Shown one piece after another: positions 55,155 through 63,839 of a stretch of DNA of 64,000 nucleotides. The notes under the pieces were generated by a model. It was not told the origin of the DNA and searched no databases. It worked only from the letters and a program-made list of their open reading frames with translations. Both the position numbers and the translations under genes were made by a program. Numbering within the stretch: the stretch's first letter is position 1; every line of letters starts with the position of its first letter. Source of the DNA: Sanguinoderma infundibulare. Taxonomy: Eukaryota; Basidiomycota; Agaricomycetes; Polyporales; Polyporaceae. Where the stretch lies: positions 2,526,315 to 2,590,314 of the forward strand of contig JAVLRN010000012.1 of NCBI GenBank assembly GCA_032821775.1, written 5' to 3'.

Positions 55155-57506
55155 TTAACCAAATCGGCCTCTTTCGAGACCAGGCGAACGCCTTCCAGAG
55201 CGCCCACCCGCCATAAAAGCGGCTGACGGTAGGACTTCGTCGTCAGAGTCATCCAATGCAGTAGGTAGTGTGTTAACTGCAGGTTGACGACCAGAGCTGG
55301 ATGCGGTAGGTGCGGGTGCTGGAGCCGGTAAAACCGGGTCGGGATCTCGTTCCGACAGCACCCGTTCGTCTAACTTCTGGAACACCATCTTTTTCCAAAG
55401 ACTTGTAAGGTCGAACATGTTTTTCGTGCGCTTTCGCGACACTAAAACTCGACTGTCTAACATACTGATTTTACGGACGTCGGGAATCCAAAGACTCCCG
55501 GACGGTGGAGTTGACACTTCCGTTAGGAAGCGCCCCTCCGTGTCCGCCAGCGACTTTCCAAGGGTCGCCGGTGACGGCCGTGGCCAATCCGCCAGGGAGA
55601 TTCCAGGGCGGGGAAGACCGAGATCTGCATTAACATGCCAATCTCTCCAGTAATTAAGAATGGTTGCTCCAAACTCGGTAGCATTGAACCAATTCCAGGC
55701 TGTATTGTACTCGGACTTGAGGACCAAGACGCTTTCGGTTTCGCGATCGTTATTCTCACGTAAACGATTATCCCAGCGCTCGGTGAGGTGTTTCCTCGTC
55801 CAATTTTCCAATAAGTCTTGCGGGTAGCCACGCTTTACGTACAGACATACCAAGTCGTGTACGCTCTCCAAGTAGACGGGGAATTGACTACTAAGCGTTG
55901 CGAGCCGCGACATCTCACCGGTAAACGTACCGCGTTTAACATCGAGGGGATGATGAGATATCCAAGGAATTCGCTCAAGGTGGTTTTTCGCCTTGCGGTA
56001 CGGGCGCCATTCGAGGGACGAGCCATTGCCCCCGAAAAAGAACGTCGCGTCTAAAAAGTTACACCGCAAATCGGACGATTCCCACAAGATTTGACAGCCA
56101 TCGAATTTAATTTTACCGTCGAGATATTGTTGAGCTGCATCGCTACTCTTAGCGCGCACAATACCGAAACAGTCATCGATGTAACGACCGTAGAAAGCTA
56201 CGCGATCATCGGTCATTATATGACTAAGCTTTTCGAAATACCAACCGAAAAGGTTGGCTAGATCGGGAGAATCCGCGACGCCCATAGCTAGGCCTCGCTT
56301 CTGCTTATATAGTTTGTTGTCATATTTGCATATCAAATCAGTGTTGCCAACCTCAAGGCACTTACGGAAGATATCAGCAATCGTGCGGAGCTCAGCGCCT
56401 GCGGAGCCCTTTACGATGCCGTCGACTTCATACGTAGCATTGAATTCTAACGGGTCGAACGTGAAGTCCAGCCACATCTGGTACACAATATCCAGACATT
56501 GATCGAGGGGGACGTTCGGGTAGAATGCGACTACGTCGCCGGTGACAAAGTACCACCGTTCGCCGTAAGGCGCGAGAGGAAGTTTAAGCTTGCTCAATTT
56601 TAACACCAGGTCTTTGGTTCCATGAATAATGGTTGGCGCCGCTCTAATGAGGGGTTTGAGTTGCTTAGACACGAATTTTGCTGCAGGCCCGAAAACGACG
56701 GAATGACATGGTATGATAGGCCGGAAGCCCGTCGGTTTCTTATGAATTTTCGGTATGCCGTAAAATTCCGGATAATGGAATTTTGCTCCGGCCGCCGGGA
56801 ACTTGCTGCGCAAGAACTTGTCGACTTTTAATGAGGCCAGCTCGATTGTTTTCTCATCGATCTGAGATGCTATACGATCGATACGTGTCTGTTTATCTCT
56901 AAATATTGCGTTTGCCATTATTTCACTAATAGGTTGATAATCCTTATCGTTACTTAATAGCTTTAGAGTTTGTGTATGTAACCAGGTACGCTCGGACACC
57001 GCGAGTCCCAAGTTCTTGTCGGTTAGAGTGACTACATAGTTTCGCTCTTCAAGAAAGGCTCTTATTTCGGCGGGGTTCGGGCTGAGCGTTTTATAGGTAG
57101 CCGTTCCCTTTTCTTCGTCCGGGATTTTGGCGATCGTATCATTAACGAAGCGCCTCCCACGGTCGATGCCTCTTTCGAGCCATAGCGGTAAAGTCGGTGG
57201 CGGTTTACCCGAAGGGTCACGCACCACGTCATAATCTGGATCATACTTACGGTCAGGTCCCTCGGTAAACGCAAAGAATATACGCCATCGCAGGCGGCGT
57301 TCGAAATCTTTGAATGCATCCAGTATCAAACTAGAATTGCGAGGGGAATAGTACATATATTTAAGTCCGACGGAGAGCGAATATGCGATGCGATCCGGTA
57401 CAACTACACCAGGCGACGTATGAACGTACGCCGCGAACTGGGACGCCCCAATAACACCGATCGGGGTGTGCGCGAGCACGTAATCAAGAGCCTGTGTGTG
57501 TGTCAT
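55155..57506 (-). CDS. Penelope-like reverse transcriptase (ORF2), copy 1
   Basis: 783 residues if started at MTHTQALDYVLAHTPIGVIG, two bases after the TAA of ORF1; also in frame with a 1203-codon fusion from 58766. RT motifs with ORF2 residues: GIPKIHKKPTGFRPIIP (about 250-265), motif A TGDVVAFYPNVP (about 321), motif B RGLAMGVADSPDLANLFG (about 403-420), catalytic YIDD (442-445), then FLDATFFF, the Penelope-type thumb signature HPLDVKRGTFTGEMSRL and RGYP (about 558). The C-terminal ~220 residues carry WNWFNATEFGATILNYWRDW and a Ser/Pro/acidic tail. There is no GIY-YIG endonuclease. The catalytic aspartates (motif A and YIDD) are all present. It presumably copies its RNA from a telomeric 3' OH. 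Confidence 0.92.
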   Translation of the reverse strand: MTHTQALDYVLAHTPIGVIGASQFAAYVHTSPGVVVPDRIAYSLSVGLKYMYYSPRNSSLILDAFKDFERRLRWRIFFAFTEGPDRKYDPDYDVVRDPSGKPPPTLPLWLERGIDRGRRFVNDTIAKIPDEEKGTATYKTLSPNPAEIRAFLEERNYVVTLTDKNLGLAVSERTWLHTQTLKLLSNDKDYQPISEIMANAIFRDKQTRIDRIASQIDEKTIELASLKVDKFLRSKFPAAGAKFHYPEFYGIPKIHKKPTGFRPIIPCHSVVFGPAAKFVSKQLKPLIRAAPTIIHGTKDLVLKLSKLKLPLAPYGERWYFVTGDVVAFYPNVPLDQCLDIVYQMWLDFTFDPLEFNATYEVDGIVKGSAGAELRTIADIFRKCLEVGNTDLICKYDNKLYKQKRGLAMGVADSPDLANLFGWYFEKLSHIMTDDRVAFYGRYIDDCFGIVRAKSSDAAQQYLDGKIKFDGCQILWESSDLRCNFLDATFFFGGNGSSLEWRPYRKAKNHLERIPWISHHPLDVKRGTFTGEMSRLATLSSQFPVYLESVHDLVCLYVKRGYPQDLLENWTRKHLTERWDNRLRENNDRETESVLVLKSEYNTAWNWFNATEFGATILNYWRDWHVNADLGLPRPGISLADWPRPSPATLGKSLADTEGRFLTEVSTPPSGSLWIPDVRKISMLDSRVLVSRKRTKNMFDLTSLWKKMVFQKLDERVLSERDPDPVLPAPAPAPTASSSGRQPAVNTLPTALDDSDDEVLPSAAFMAGGRSGRRSPGLERGRFG

Positions 57507-57508
57507 AG

Positions 57509-58766
57509 TTAATATCCGGTCCGGAAGGGTAGAGGGGCGACCATATACGTACTGGCTTTCGCCTTGCCCTTGCCCTTGGCCTTGTCGGCCTTTCCGGCGT
57601 CGGCGGACTGTTTGCCCGGCTTGCCTTTCGGCTTCTTCTCCTCCTTGTTCTTGCCCGACTTCTTGGGCTGCTGCTGAGTGGTGGAGGAGGAGGCGGTTTT
57701 CCCCGCCTTGCCGTTTGACTTGTTCGAGGCCTTCTGCTTCTTGTCGCTTGCGAGCGTGAGCTAAAGAAAGGTCTTTGATCAGCGGGGTAAGTTCGGAACG
57801 AGTCCGGGGACTTGCCTTTTTGATTTTGGCCTCGAGCGCCTTCACTTTGCCTGACACGGCCTTGTCGATTGACGATTGAATGGACGGCCCAGGGCGCGTC
57901 GCATCGGCCATGACGGTGTCGGCGTCTTTTTGAATCTCTGTCTTCTTCTCGATCTTCTGGCGCATGGCTGTAGCGCGGTTCTCCGTGATGGAGATGAGGC
58001 GCTGCGCGATCCAAGGGAGATCGGACATGAGATCCGCGTACTCCTTCTCGACGGAGGCGGAGTTTCTCCAGCCAATCGGCTTCAAGTCGGTGTAACCCTC
58101 GTAGCGACCGTCGTCGACCCAAAGGTCGGTCCCGTCGACTATGACGTCGCCGTTACGGGGGTCGCGAGAGATGTACCGATATGAATAAATAACCTCTTTG
58201 TTGTTCTCGAGTAATTCGAAGAACTTCTGATGGGCGGGCTCCTTGAGCACCGGCCAGAGGCTATCCCGGCTGAGCTGGGACCCTAGCCACGTTACCTCCT
58301 CAGTGAGGAAGGCAATGTTGGCCGCGTTTATAGCGGCCTGGGCGGTCTGTACCGCGCTCGAGATGGCGGTCTCGTGCTGCGTAAACAGCCCGCCCGCCTT
58401 GAACTCAGAAACCGCCTGCAACGTAGGGGTTTTGAGAACGAGGTGGGCTGGGGTTGTGCCGGCCGTTTGATGGGCCTCTGCCTTGCGAAGGGCAGACCGG
58501 ACGCTCTCCCGCTTTTCAGCGAGACTCGCGATCTGGCGGATCGGAGCTTCCAGGGCTTGACGGTAGTTAAGCGGGACGCACAGGGCGACATCCGCAACCG
58601 TCGCGGCGTTGTTCAGCGCAATGCGCCGAGTGAACGCGGCCGCATCTGTGGCGTCATTGGACCGCCCCGCATGGGCTGCCTCGACCACAGTCGCCAGACC
58701 CGGGCTGACCGCCCGAGTCATCGCGGAACCGAAGGAGATGGAGGATGAAGAGGCGGCGAAGGACAT
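57509..58766 (-). CDS. Penelope-like ORF1 (or N-terminal part of a 1203-codon fusion), copy 1
   Basis: Starts MSFAASSSSISFGSAMTRAV at 58766. Ala/Glu/Lys-rich helical region with probable coiled coils (about residues 70-150 and 235-315, ending KVKALEAKIKK). A 55-nt intron with GC-AG ends (donor AG/GCAAGT at 57815, acceptor tttctttag, last base 57761) moves the frame to a Lys-rich tail (LTLASDKKQKASNKSNGKAG, then KKPKGKPGK) with strongly C/G-ending codons. This frame stops at TAA 57511-57509, giving exactly 400 codons plus stop. Without splicing, the frame runs on into the RT through an Arg/Gln-rich stretch of poorer codon composition. The tail looks like a nucleic-acid-binding or nuclear-localisation segment. 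Function unknown. Confidence 0.7.
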
Positions 58767-58853
58767 GGTTAATGTCAGGAGTCTCCGGGCGAAGGATGTG
58801 TGGATAAAGGGTTAGGGAGGAGATGAACACCACGAATGACTATGCTACGAAAC

Positions 58854-58923
58854 GGTTGCCAACGGGGGACTTGGTAGTACCACGTCCCAGCCCCGTTTCG
58901 CTTATAAGCTCGTCAGGGCAACC
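58854..58923 (-). ncRNA. Hammerhead ribozyme, unit D
   Basis: Same sequence as units A, C and E. Cleavage is predicted after the U at 58861, about 95 nt upstream of the ORF1 start codon of copy 1, so it would set the 5' end of the copy 1 RNA. Confidence 0.9.
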
Positions 58924-59233
58924 TTAGTATTCCCGTGTTTGCACGGGTCGCACGAACTCTCATTGGATACGGACAAATCGTACCATGGTCCGTGCGCAAT
59001 TGCAAATCGAATGCGCAACGATTGCGTGATGCCGACGGGAAAGTCGACATGCCGGAGCACGCCATAAGACGTCAACGGCTCTTAAAATAGCGTCGGACGG
59101 GCCGACAACTAATAATGCTTACGTTTGATGGCCGGACAGCCGATCAGCACGTGTTCGTGATGTTGATCTCTTCCCATCACATCCGGACCGTAGTCCGGGA
59201 AAGATAAGATAAGATGCATCACGTGGTGCCTTA

Positions 59234-59287
59234 TCACATGATCCTTCGCAACGTAAGCGCCGCTTGCGGCGCTTACGGATCACATGA
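59234..59287. other. Conserved palindromic stem-loop, unit D
   Basis: As in unit C: CGTAAGCGCCGC/GCGGCGCTTACG with a TT loop, TTCGCA bulge and outer arms TCACATGATCC/GGATCACATGA. Confidence 0.8.
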
Positions 59288-59370
59288 CCACCGAGACAGA
59301 CTTAAGGCGCTTAACCTTACATAATGAGCACGTGCGATTAGGCGCGCGCTTATCTCAACGGGTACTTCCG

Positions 59371-59428
59371 TTAGGGTTTGGTTAGAGTCTGGGTTCGGGT
59401 TAGGGTCCGGTTAGGGTTAGGGTTAGGG
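59371..59428. repeat. Telomere-like junction between units D and E
   Basis: ttagggtttggttagagtct, then gggttcgggttagggtccgg, then three in-phase TTAGGG (ttagggttagggttaggg), then the aggagatgaac start of unit E. Compared with copies C and E, the extra perfect repeats mark the join. Confidence 0.8.
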
Positions 59429-59464
59429 AGGAGATGAACACCACGAACGACTATGCTACGAAAC

Positions 59465-59534
59465 GGTTGCCAACGGGGGACTTGGTAGTACCACGTCCCA
59501 GCCCCGTTTCGCTTATAAGCTCGTCAGGGCAACC
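59465..59534 (-). ncRNA. Hammerhead ribozyme, unit E
   Basis: Same sequence as units A, C and D. Cleavage is predicted after the U at 59472. The distance to the unit D site is 611 nt. Confidence 0.9.
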
Positions 59535-59844
59535 TTAGTATTCCCGTGTTTGCACGGGTCGCACGAACTCTCATTGGATACGGACAAATCGTACCATGGT
59601 CCGTGCGCAATTGCAAATCGAATGCGCAACGATTGCGTGATGCCGACGGGAAAGTCGACATGCCGGAGCACGCCATAAGACGTCAACGGCTCTTAAAATA
59701 GCGTCGGACGGGCCGACAACTAATAATGCTTACGTTTGATGGCCGGACAGCCGATCAGCACGTGTTCGTGATGTTGATCTCTTCCCATCACATCCGGACC
59801 GTAGTCCGGGAAAGATAAGATAAGATGCATCACGTGGTGCCTTA

Positions 59845-59898
59845 TCACATGATCCTTCGCAACGTAAGCGCCGCTTGCGGCGCTTACGGATCACATGA
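59845..59898. other. Conserved palindromic stem-loop, unit E
   Basis: Identical to units C and D. See unit B for the covariant form. Confidence 0.8.
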
Positions 59899-59981
59899 CC
59901 ACCGAGACAGACTTAAGGCGCTTAACCTTACATAATGAGCACGTGCGATTAGGCGCGCGCTTATCTCAACGGGTACTTCCG

Positions 59982-60032
59982 TTAGGGTTTGGTTAGAGTC
60001 TGGGTTCGGGTTAGGGTCCGGTTAGGGTTAGC
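59982..60032. repeat. Telomere-like tract inside copy 2
   Basis: Same degenerate TTAGGG tract as 54285-54336, followed by ctaatgataaacataagcg. Confidence 0.8.
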
Positions 60033-60850
60033 TAATGATAAACATAAGCGTTGCGCATATATTCAGCGATTAAGCCGAGTAACAAGACTCACGGTTAGGG
60101 TTTGGGTTAGACCGCGCCGGCCCCAGTGAGCGGGGCCGTGAGTAATGTTGATGTGCAATAAAGTGCGTGCTACCGAGGAGTTGCAAGAGGTTAGTATGGT
60201 ATAGGCGTTGAAGACAGTTTGCGGGGGATCAGGTCGTCACGACCGGCATATAAGTGACTTCCCACTTGCCACTAGGCCGGTACAGTGTGTGACAACACAT
60301 TTCAGATACGACGAGAAGACCGTATTTCCTCGAGCCAATGCCCAAGTGGACAGCAACGGTTGCCGTCCGGGTCCGCTCCCCCAAGCAGTGAGCTTACGAA
60401 GTATAAAGTCCAGTGCGCGTAGCCGAAGCAGTCGCGTCCGTGATCACGGATCAGTTACTTGTTATCGCCCACGTCACGCAAGTGCTCAAACACGGATTAT
60501 ATCATCGCGCGTGACATGTTTACCGCTCGCTCTCGATTAAATCATCAAGTCATATGCGGTGACTTTGAACAGTACGATCGAGGCACGAACTGGCCATTCC
60601 TTCTACTTCCGAAGACCCAATCGTCCGCCAGGCACGGCCGAAACGGGGTCCAATCCATAAAAGTAACAGTTCGCTCCGCCCGGTGCCAAACCGGGGGTCG
60701 TTGGGTACAGTTTTCCCATTCGCTGGGGACAATGGTATAGCCCATACGGGACCATCCGGGGCGAACCCCGGCCACCAGTGCCATTCCCGGCGCCCGCTTA
60801 AAGTGTTACGATCTGCGGGTCCGGACTGTTCATTCGCTTGTGTCTTCGCC
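60033..60850 (-). other. 3' untranslated region of copy 2
   Basis: Matches 54337-55154 with about five substitutions (for example cgcaagtgc for cgcatgtgc near 60480). No gene of its own. Confidence 0.5.
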
Positions 60851-63202
60851 TTAACCAAATCGGCCTCTTTCGAGACCAGGCGAACGCCTTCCAGAGCGCC
60901 CACCCGCCATAAAAGCGGCTGACGGTAGGACTTCGTCGTCAGAGTCATCCAATGCAGTAGGTAGTGTGTTAACTGCAGGTTGACGACCAGAGCTGGATGC
61001 GGTAGGTGCGGGTGCTGGAGCCGGTAAAACCGGGTCGGGATCTCGTTCCGACAGCACCCGTTCGTCTAACTTCTGGAACACCATCTTTTTCCAAAGACTT
61101 GTAAGGTCGAACATGTTTTTCGTGCGCTTTCGCGACACTAAAACTCGACTGTCTAACATACTGATTTTACGGACGTCGGGAATCCAAAGACTCCCGGACG
61201 GTGGAGTTGACACTTCCGTTAGGAAGCGCCCCTCCGTGTCCGCCAGCGACTTTCCAAGGGTCGCTGGCGACGGCCGTGGCCAATCCGCCAGGGAGATTCC
61301 AGGGCGGGGAAGACCGAGATCTGCATTAACATGCCAATCTCTCCAGTAATTAAGAATGGTTGCTCCAAACTCGGTAGCATTGAACCAATTCCAGGCTGTA
61401 TTGTACTCGGACTTGAGGACCAAGACGCTTTCGGTTTCGCGGTCGTTATTCTCACGTAAACGATTATCCCAGCGCTCGGTGAGGTGTTTCCTCGTCCAGT
61501 TTTCCAATAAGTCTTGCGGGTAGCCACGCTTTACGTACAGACATACCAAGTCATGCACGCTCTCCAAGTAGACGGGGAATTGACTACTAAGCGTTGCGAG
61601 CCGCGACATCTCACCGGTAAAGGTACCGCGTTTAACATCGAGAGGATGGTGAGATATCCAAGGAATTCGCTCAAGGTGGTTTTTCGCCTTGCGGTACGGA
61701 CGCCATTCGAGGGACGAGCCATTGCCCCCGAAAAAGAACGTCGCGTCTAAAAAGTTACACCGCAATTCGGACGATTCCCACAAGATTTGACAGCCATCGA
61801 ATTTAATTTTACCGTCGAGATATTGTTGAGCTGCATCGCTACTCTTAGCGCGCACAATACCGAAACAGTCATCGATGTAACGACCGTAGAAAGCTACGCG
61901 ATCATCGGTTGTTATATGACTAAGCTTTTCGAAATGCCAACCAAACAGGTTAGCCAGGTCGGGAGAATCCGCGACACCCATAGCAAGGCCTCGCTTCTGC
62001 TTATATAATTTGTTGTCATATTTGCATATCAAATCAGTGTTGCCAACCTCAAGGCACTTACGGAAGATATCAGCTATCGTGCGAAGCTCAGCGCCTGCGG
62101 AGCCTTTTACGATGCCGTCGACTTCATATGTAGCATTGAATTCTAACGGGTCGAACGTGAAGTCCAGCCACATCTGGTACACAATTTCCAGACATTGATC
62201 GAGGGGAACGTTCGGGTAGAATGCGACTACATCGCCGGTGACAAAGTACCACCGTTCGCCGTAAGGCGCGAGAGGAAGTTTAAGCTTGCTCAATTTTAAC
62301 ACCAGGTCTTTGGTTCCATGAATAATGGTTGGCGCCGCTCTGATGAGGGGTTTGAGTTGCTTGGACACGAATTTTGCTGCAGGCCCGAAAACGACGGAAT
62401 GACATGGTATGATAGGCCGGAAGCCCGTCGGTTTCTTATGAATTTTCGGTATGCCGTAAAATTCCGGATAATGGAATTTCGCTCCGGCCGCCGGGAACTT
62501 GCTGCGCAAGAACTTGTCGACTTTTAATGAGGCCAGCTCGATTGTTTTCTCATCGATCTGAGATGCTATACGATCGATACGTGTCTGTTTATCTCTAAAT
62601 ATTGCGTTTGCCATTATTTCACTAATAGGTTGATAGTCCTTATCGTTACTTAATAGCTTTAGAGTTTGTGTATGTAACCAGGTACGCTCGGACACCGCGA
62701 GTCCCAAGTTCTTGTCGGTTAGAGTGACTACATAGTTTCGCTCTTCAAGAAAGGCTCTTATTTCGGCGGGGTTCGGGCTGAGCGTTTTATAGGTAGCCGT
62801 TCCCTTTTCTTCGTCCGGGATTTTGGCGATCGTATCATTAACGAAGCGCCTCCCACGGTCGATGCCTCTTTCGAGCCATAGCGGTAAAGTCGGTGGCGGT
62901 TTACCCGAAGGGTCACGCACCACGTCATAATCTGGATCATACTTACGGTCAGGTCCCTCGGTAAACGCAAAGAATATACGCCATCGCAGGCGGCGTTCGA
63001 AATCTTTGAATGCATCCAGTATCAAACTAGAATTGCGAGGGGAATAGTACATATATTTAAGTCCGACGGAGAGCGAATATGCGATGCGATCCGGTACAAC
63101 TACACCAGGCGACGTATGAACGTACGCCGCGAACTGGGACGCCCCAATAACACCGATCGGGGTGTGCGCGAGCACGTAATCAAGAGCCTGTGTGTGTGTC
63201 AT
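60851..63202 (-). CDS. Penelope-like reverse transcriptase (ORF2), copy 2
   Basis: 783 residues from MTHTQALDY, all motifs as in copy 1 including TGDVVAFYPN, RGLAMGVADSPDLANLFG and YIDD. By eye about 30 nucleotide differences from copy 1, all but a few between 61240 and 62640. Four change the protein: Asp/Glu twice, Tyr/His and Met/Thr (YFEKLSHIM becomes HFEKLSHIT). The frame is complete, so this ORF is potentially functional even though the element is 5'-truncated. Confidence 0.9.
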   Translation of the reverse strand: MTHTQALDYVLAHTPIGVIGASQFAAYVHTSPGVVVPDRIAYSLSVGLKYMYYSPRNSSLILDAFKDFERRLRWRIFFAFTEGPDRKYDPDYDVVRDPSGKPPPTLPLWLERGIDRGRRFVNDTIAKIPDEEKGTATYKTLSPNPAEIRAFLEERNYVVTLTDKNLGLAVSERTWLHTQTLKLLSNDKDYQPISEIMANAIFRDKQTRIDRIASQIDEKTIELASLKVDKFLRSKFPAAGAKFHYPEFYGIPKIHKKPTGFRPIIPCHSVVFGPAAKFVSKQLKPLIRAAPTIIHGTKDLVLKLSKLKLPLAPYGERWYFVTGDVVAFYPNVPLDQCLEIVYQMWLDFTFDPLEFNATYEVDGIVKGSAGAELRTIADIFRKCLEVGNTDLICKYDNKLYKQKRGLAMGVADSPDLANLFGWHFEKLSHITTDDRVAFYGRYIDDCFGIVRAKSSDAAQQYLDGKIKFDGCQILWESSELRCNFLDATFFFGGNGSSLEWRPYRKAKNHLERIPWISHHPLDVKRGTFTGEMSRLATLSSQFPVYLESVHDLVCLYVKRGYPQDLLENWTRKHLTERWDNRLRENNDRETESVLVLKSEYNTAWNWFNATEFGATILNYWRDWHVNADLGLPRPGISLADWPRPSPATLGKSLADTEGRFLTEVSTPPSGSLWIPDVRKISMLDSRVLVSRKRTKNMFDLTSLWKKMVFQKLDERVLSERDPDPVLPAPAPAPTASSSGRQPAVNTLPTALDDSDDEVLPSAAFMAGGRSGRRSPGLERGRFG

Positions 63203-63204
63203 AG

Positions 63205-63839
63205 TTAATATCCGGTCCGGAAGGGTAGAGGGGCGACCATATACGTACTGGCTTTCGCCTTGCCCTTGCCCTTGGCCTTGTCGGCCTTTCCGGCGTCGGC
63301 GGACTGTTTGCCCGGCTTGCCTTTCGGCTTCTTCTCCTCCTTGTTCTTGCCCGACTTCTTGGGCTGCTGCTGAGTGGTGGAGGAGGAGGCGGTTTTCCCC
63401 GCCTTGCCGTTTGACTTGTTCGAGGCCTTCTGCTTCTTGTCGCTTGCGAGCGTGAGCTAAAGAAAGGTCTTTGATCAGCGGGGTAAGTTCGGAACGAGTC
63501 CGGGGACTTGCCTTTTTGATTTTGGCCTCGAGCGCCTTCACTTTGCCTGACACGGCCTTGTCGATTGACGATTGAATGGACGGCCCAGGGCGCGTCGCAT
63601 CGGCCATGACGGTGTCGGCGTCTTTTTGAATCTCTGTCTTCTTCTCGATCTTCTGGCGCATGGCTGTAGCGCGGTTCTCCGTGATGGAGATGAGGCGCTG
63701 CGCGATCCAAGGGAGATCGGACATGAGATCCGCGTACTCCTTCTCGACGGAGGCGGAGTTTCTCCAGCCAATCGGCTTCAAGTCGGTGTAACCCTCGTAG
63801 CGACCGTCGTCGACCCAAAGGTCGGTCCCGTCGACTATG
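63205..63839 (-). pseudogene. Penelope-like ORF1, copy 2, 5'-truncated by the telomere
   Basis: C-terminal part only. It contains the same 55-nt GC-AG intron (63457-63511) and the Lys-rich tail, and ends at TAA 63207-63205. The N-terminal ~207 codons were lost at the telomere junction. Confidence 0.8.

Larger units (their letters stand above)
53727..58811 (-). mobile_element. Endonuclease-deficient Penelope-like element, copy 1 (unit C plus RT gene)
   Basis: Minus-strand element of about 5.1 kb. The 3' end is at about 53727 (ttagggaggagatgaac on plus). Then come the terminal repeat with hammerhead and stem-loop (53727-54284), a telomere-like tract (54285-54336), a 3' UTR of about 800 nt, the RT gene (55155-58766) and only about 45 bp of leader before the next unit. 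This organisation (RT close to telomerase, no GIY-YIG endonuclease, 5' ends toward the telomere, TTAGGG stretches near the 3' end) is that of the Coprina/Athena group of telomere-associated Penelope-like elements. The coding frame is intact. Confidence 0.9.
58812..59422 (-). mobile_element. Solo terminal repeat unit D (611 bp)
   Basis: Starts gggttagggaggagatgaac directly behind the RT gene leader of copy 1 and ends in the telomere-like tract 59371-59422, where unit E begins. It is nearly identical to unit C. It may be a 5'-truncated insertion that ended at the internal telomere-like tract, or the upstream terminal repeat (pLTR) of copy 1. Confidence 0.85.
59423..63839 (-). mobile_element. 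Endonuclease-deficient Penelope-like element, copy 2, 5'-truncated and telomere-capped
   Basis: Lies exactly 5696 bp to the right of copy 1, feature by feature. Unit E terminal repeat 59423-59981, telomere-like tract 59982-60032, RT gene from 60851. The element stops at 63839 (gtcgactatg) inside the ORF1 codons, equivalent to 58143 in copy 1, and TTAGGG repeats begin at the next base. The first ~207 codons are therefore missing. This is the expected product of reverse transcription onto a telomere that ended early and was healed by telomerase. Confidence 0.92.

Noticed and set aside
54512..55252. Small plus- and minus-strand frames in the 3' UTR of copies 1 and 2
   Set aside because: They overlap each other in several frames, lack codon bias, and are preserved only because the two copies are nearly identical.
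57484..58122. 212-codon minus-strand Arg/Pro-rich frame (and its twin at 63180-63818)
   Set aside because: Third frame over ORF1 with no family features; the composition is that of a shifted Lys/Ala-rich coding frame.
53727..59422. Classical LTR retrotransposon with units C and D as LTRs
   Set aside because: There is no gag, protease, integrase, primer-binding site or target duplication, and unit ends coincide with telomere repeats. A Penelope-like pLTR remains possible and is noted under unit D.
55155..63202. Telomerase reverse transcriptase gene
   Set aside because: The RT is related to telomerase, but HPLDVKRG, RGYP, tandem repeats, 5' truncation and terminal-repeat ribozymes identify a Penelope-like element; no TERT-specific N-terminal domain is present.
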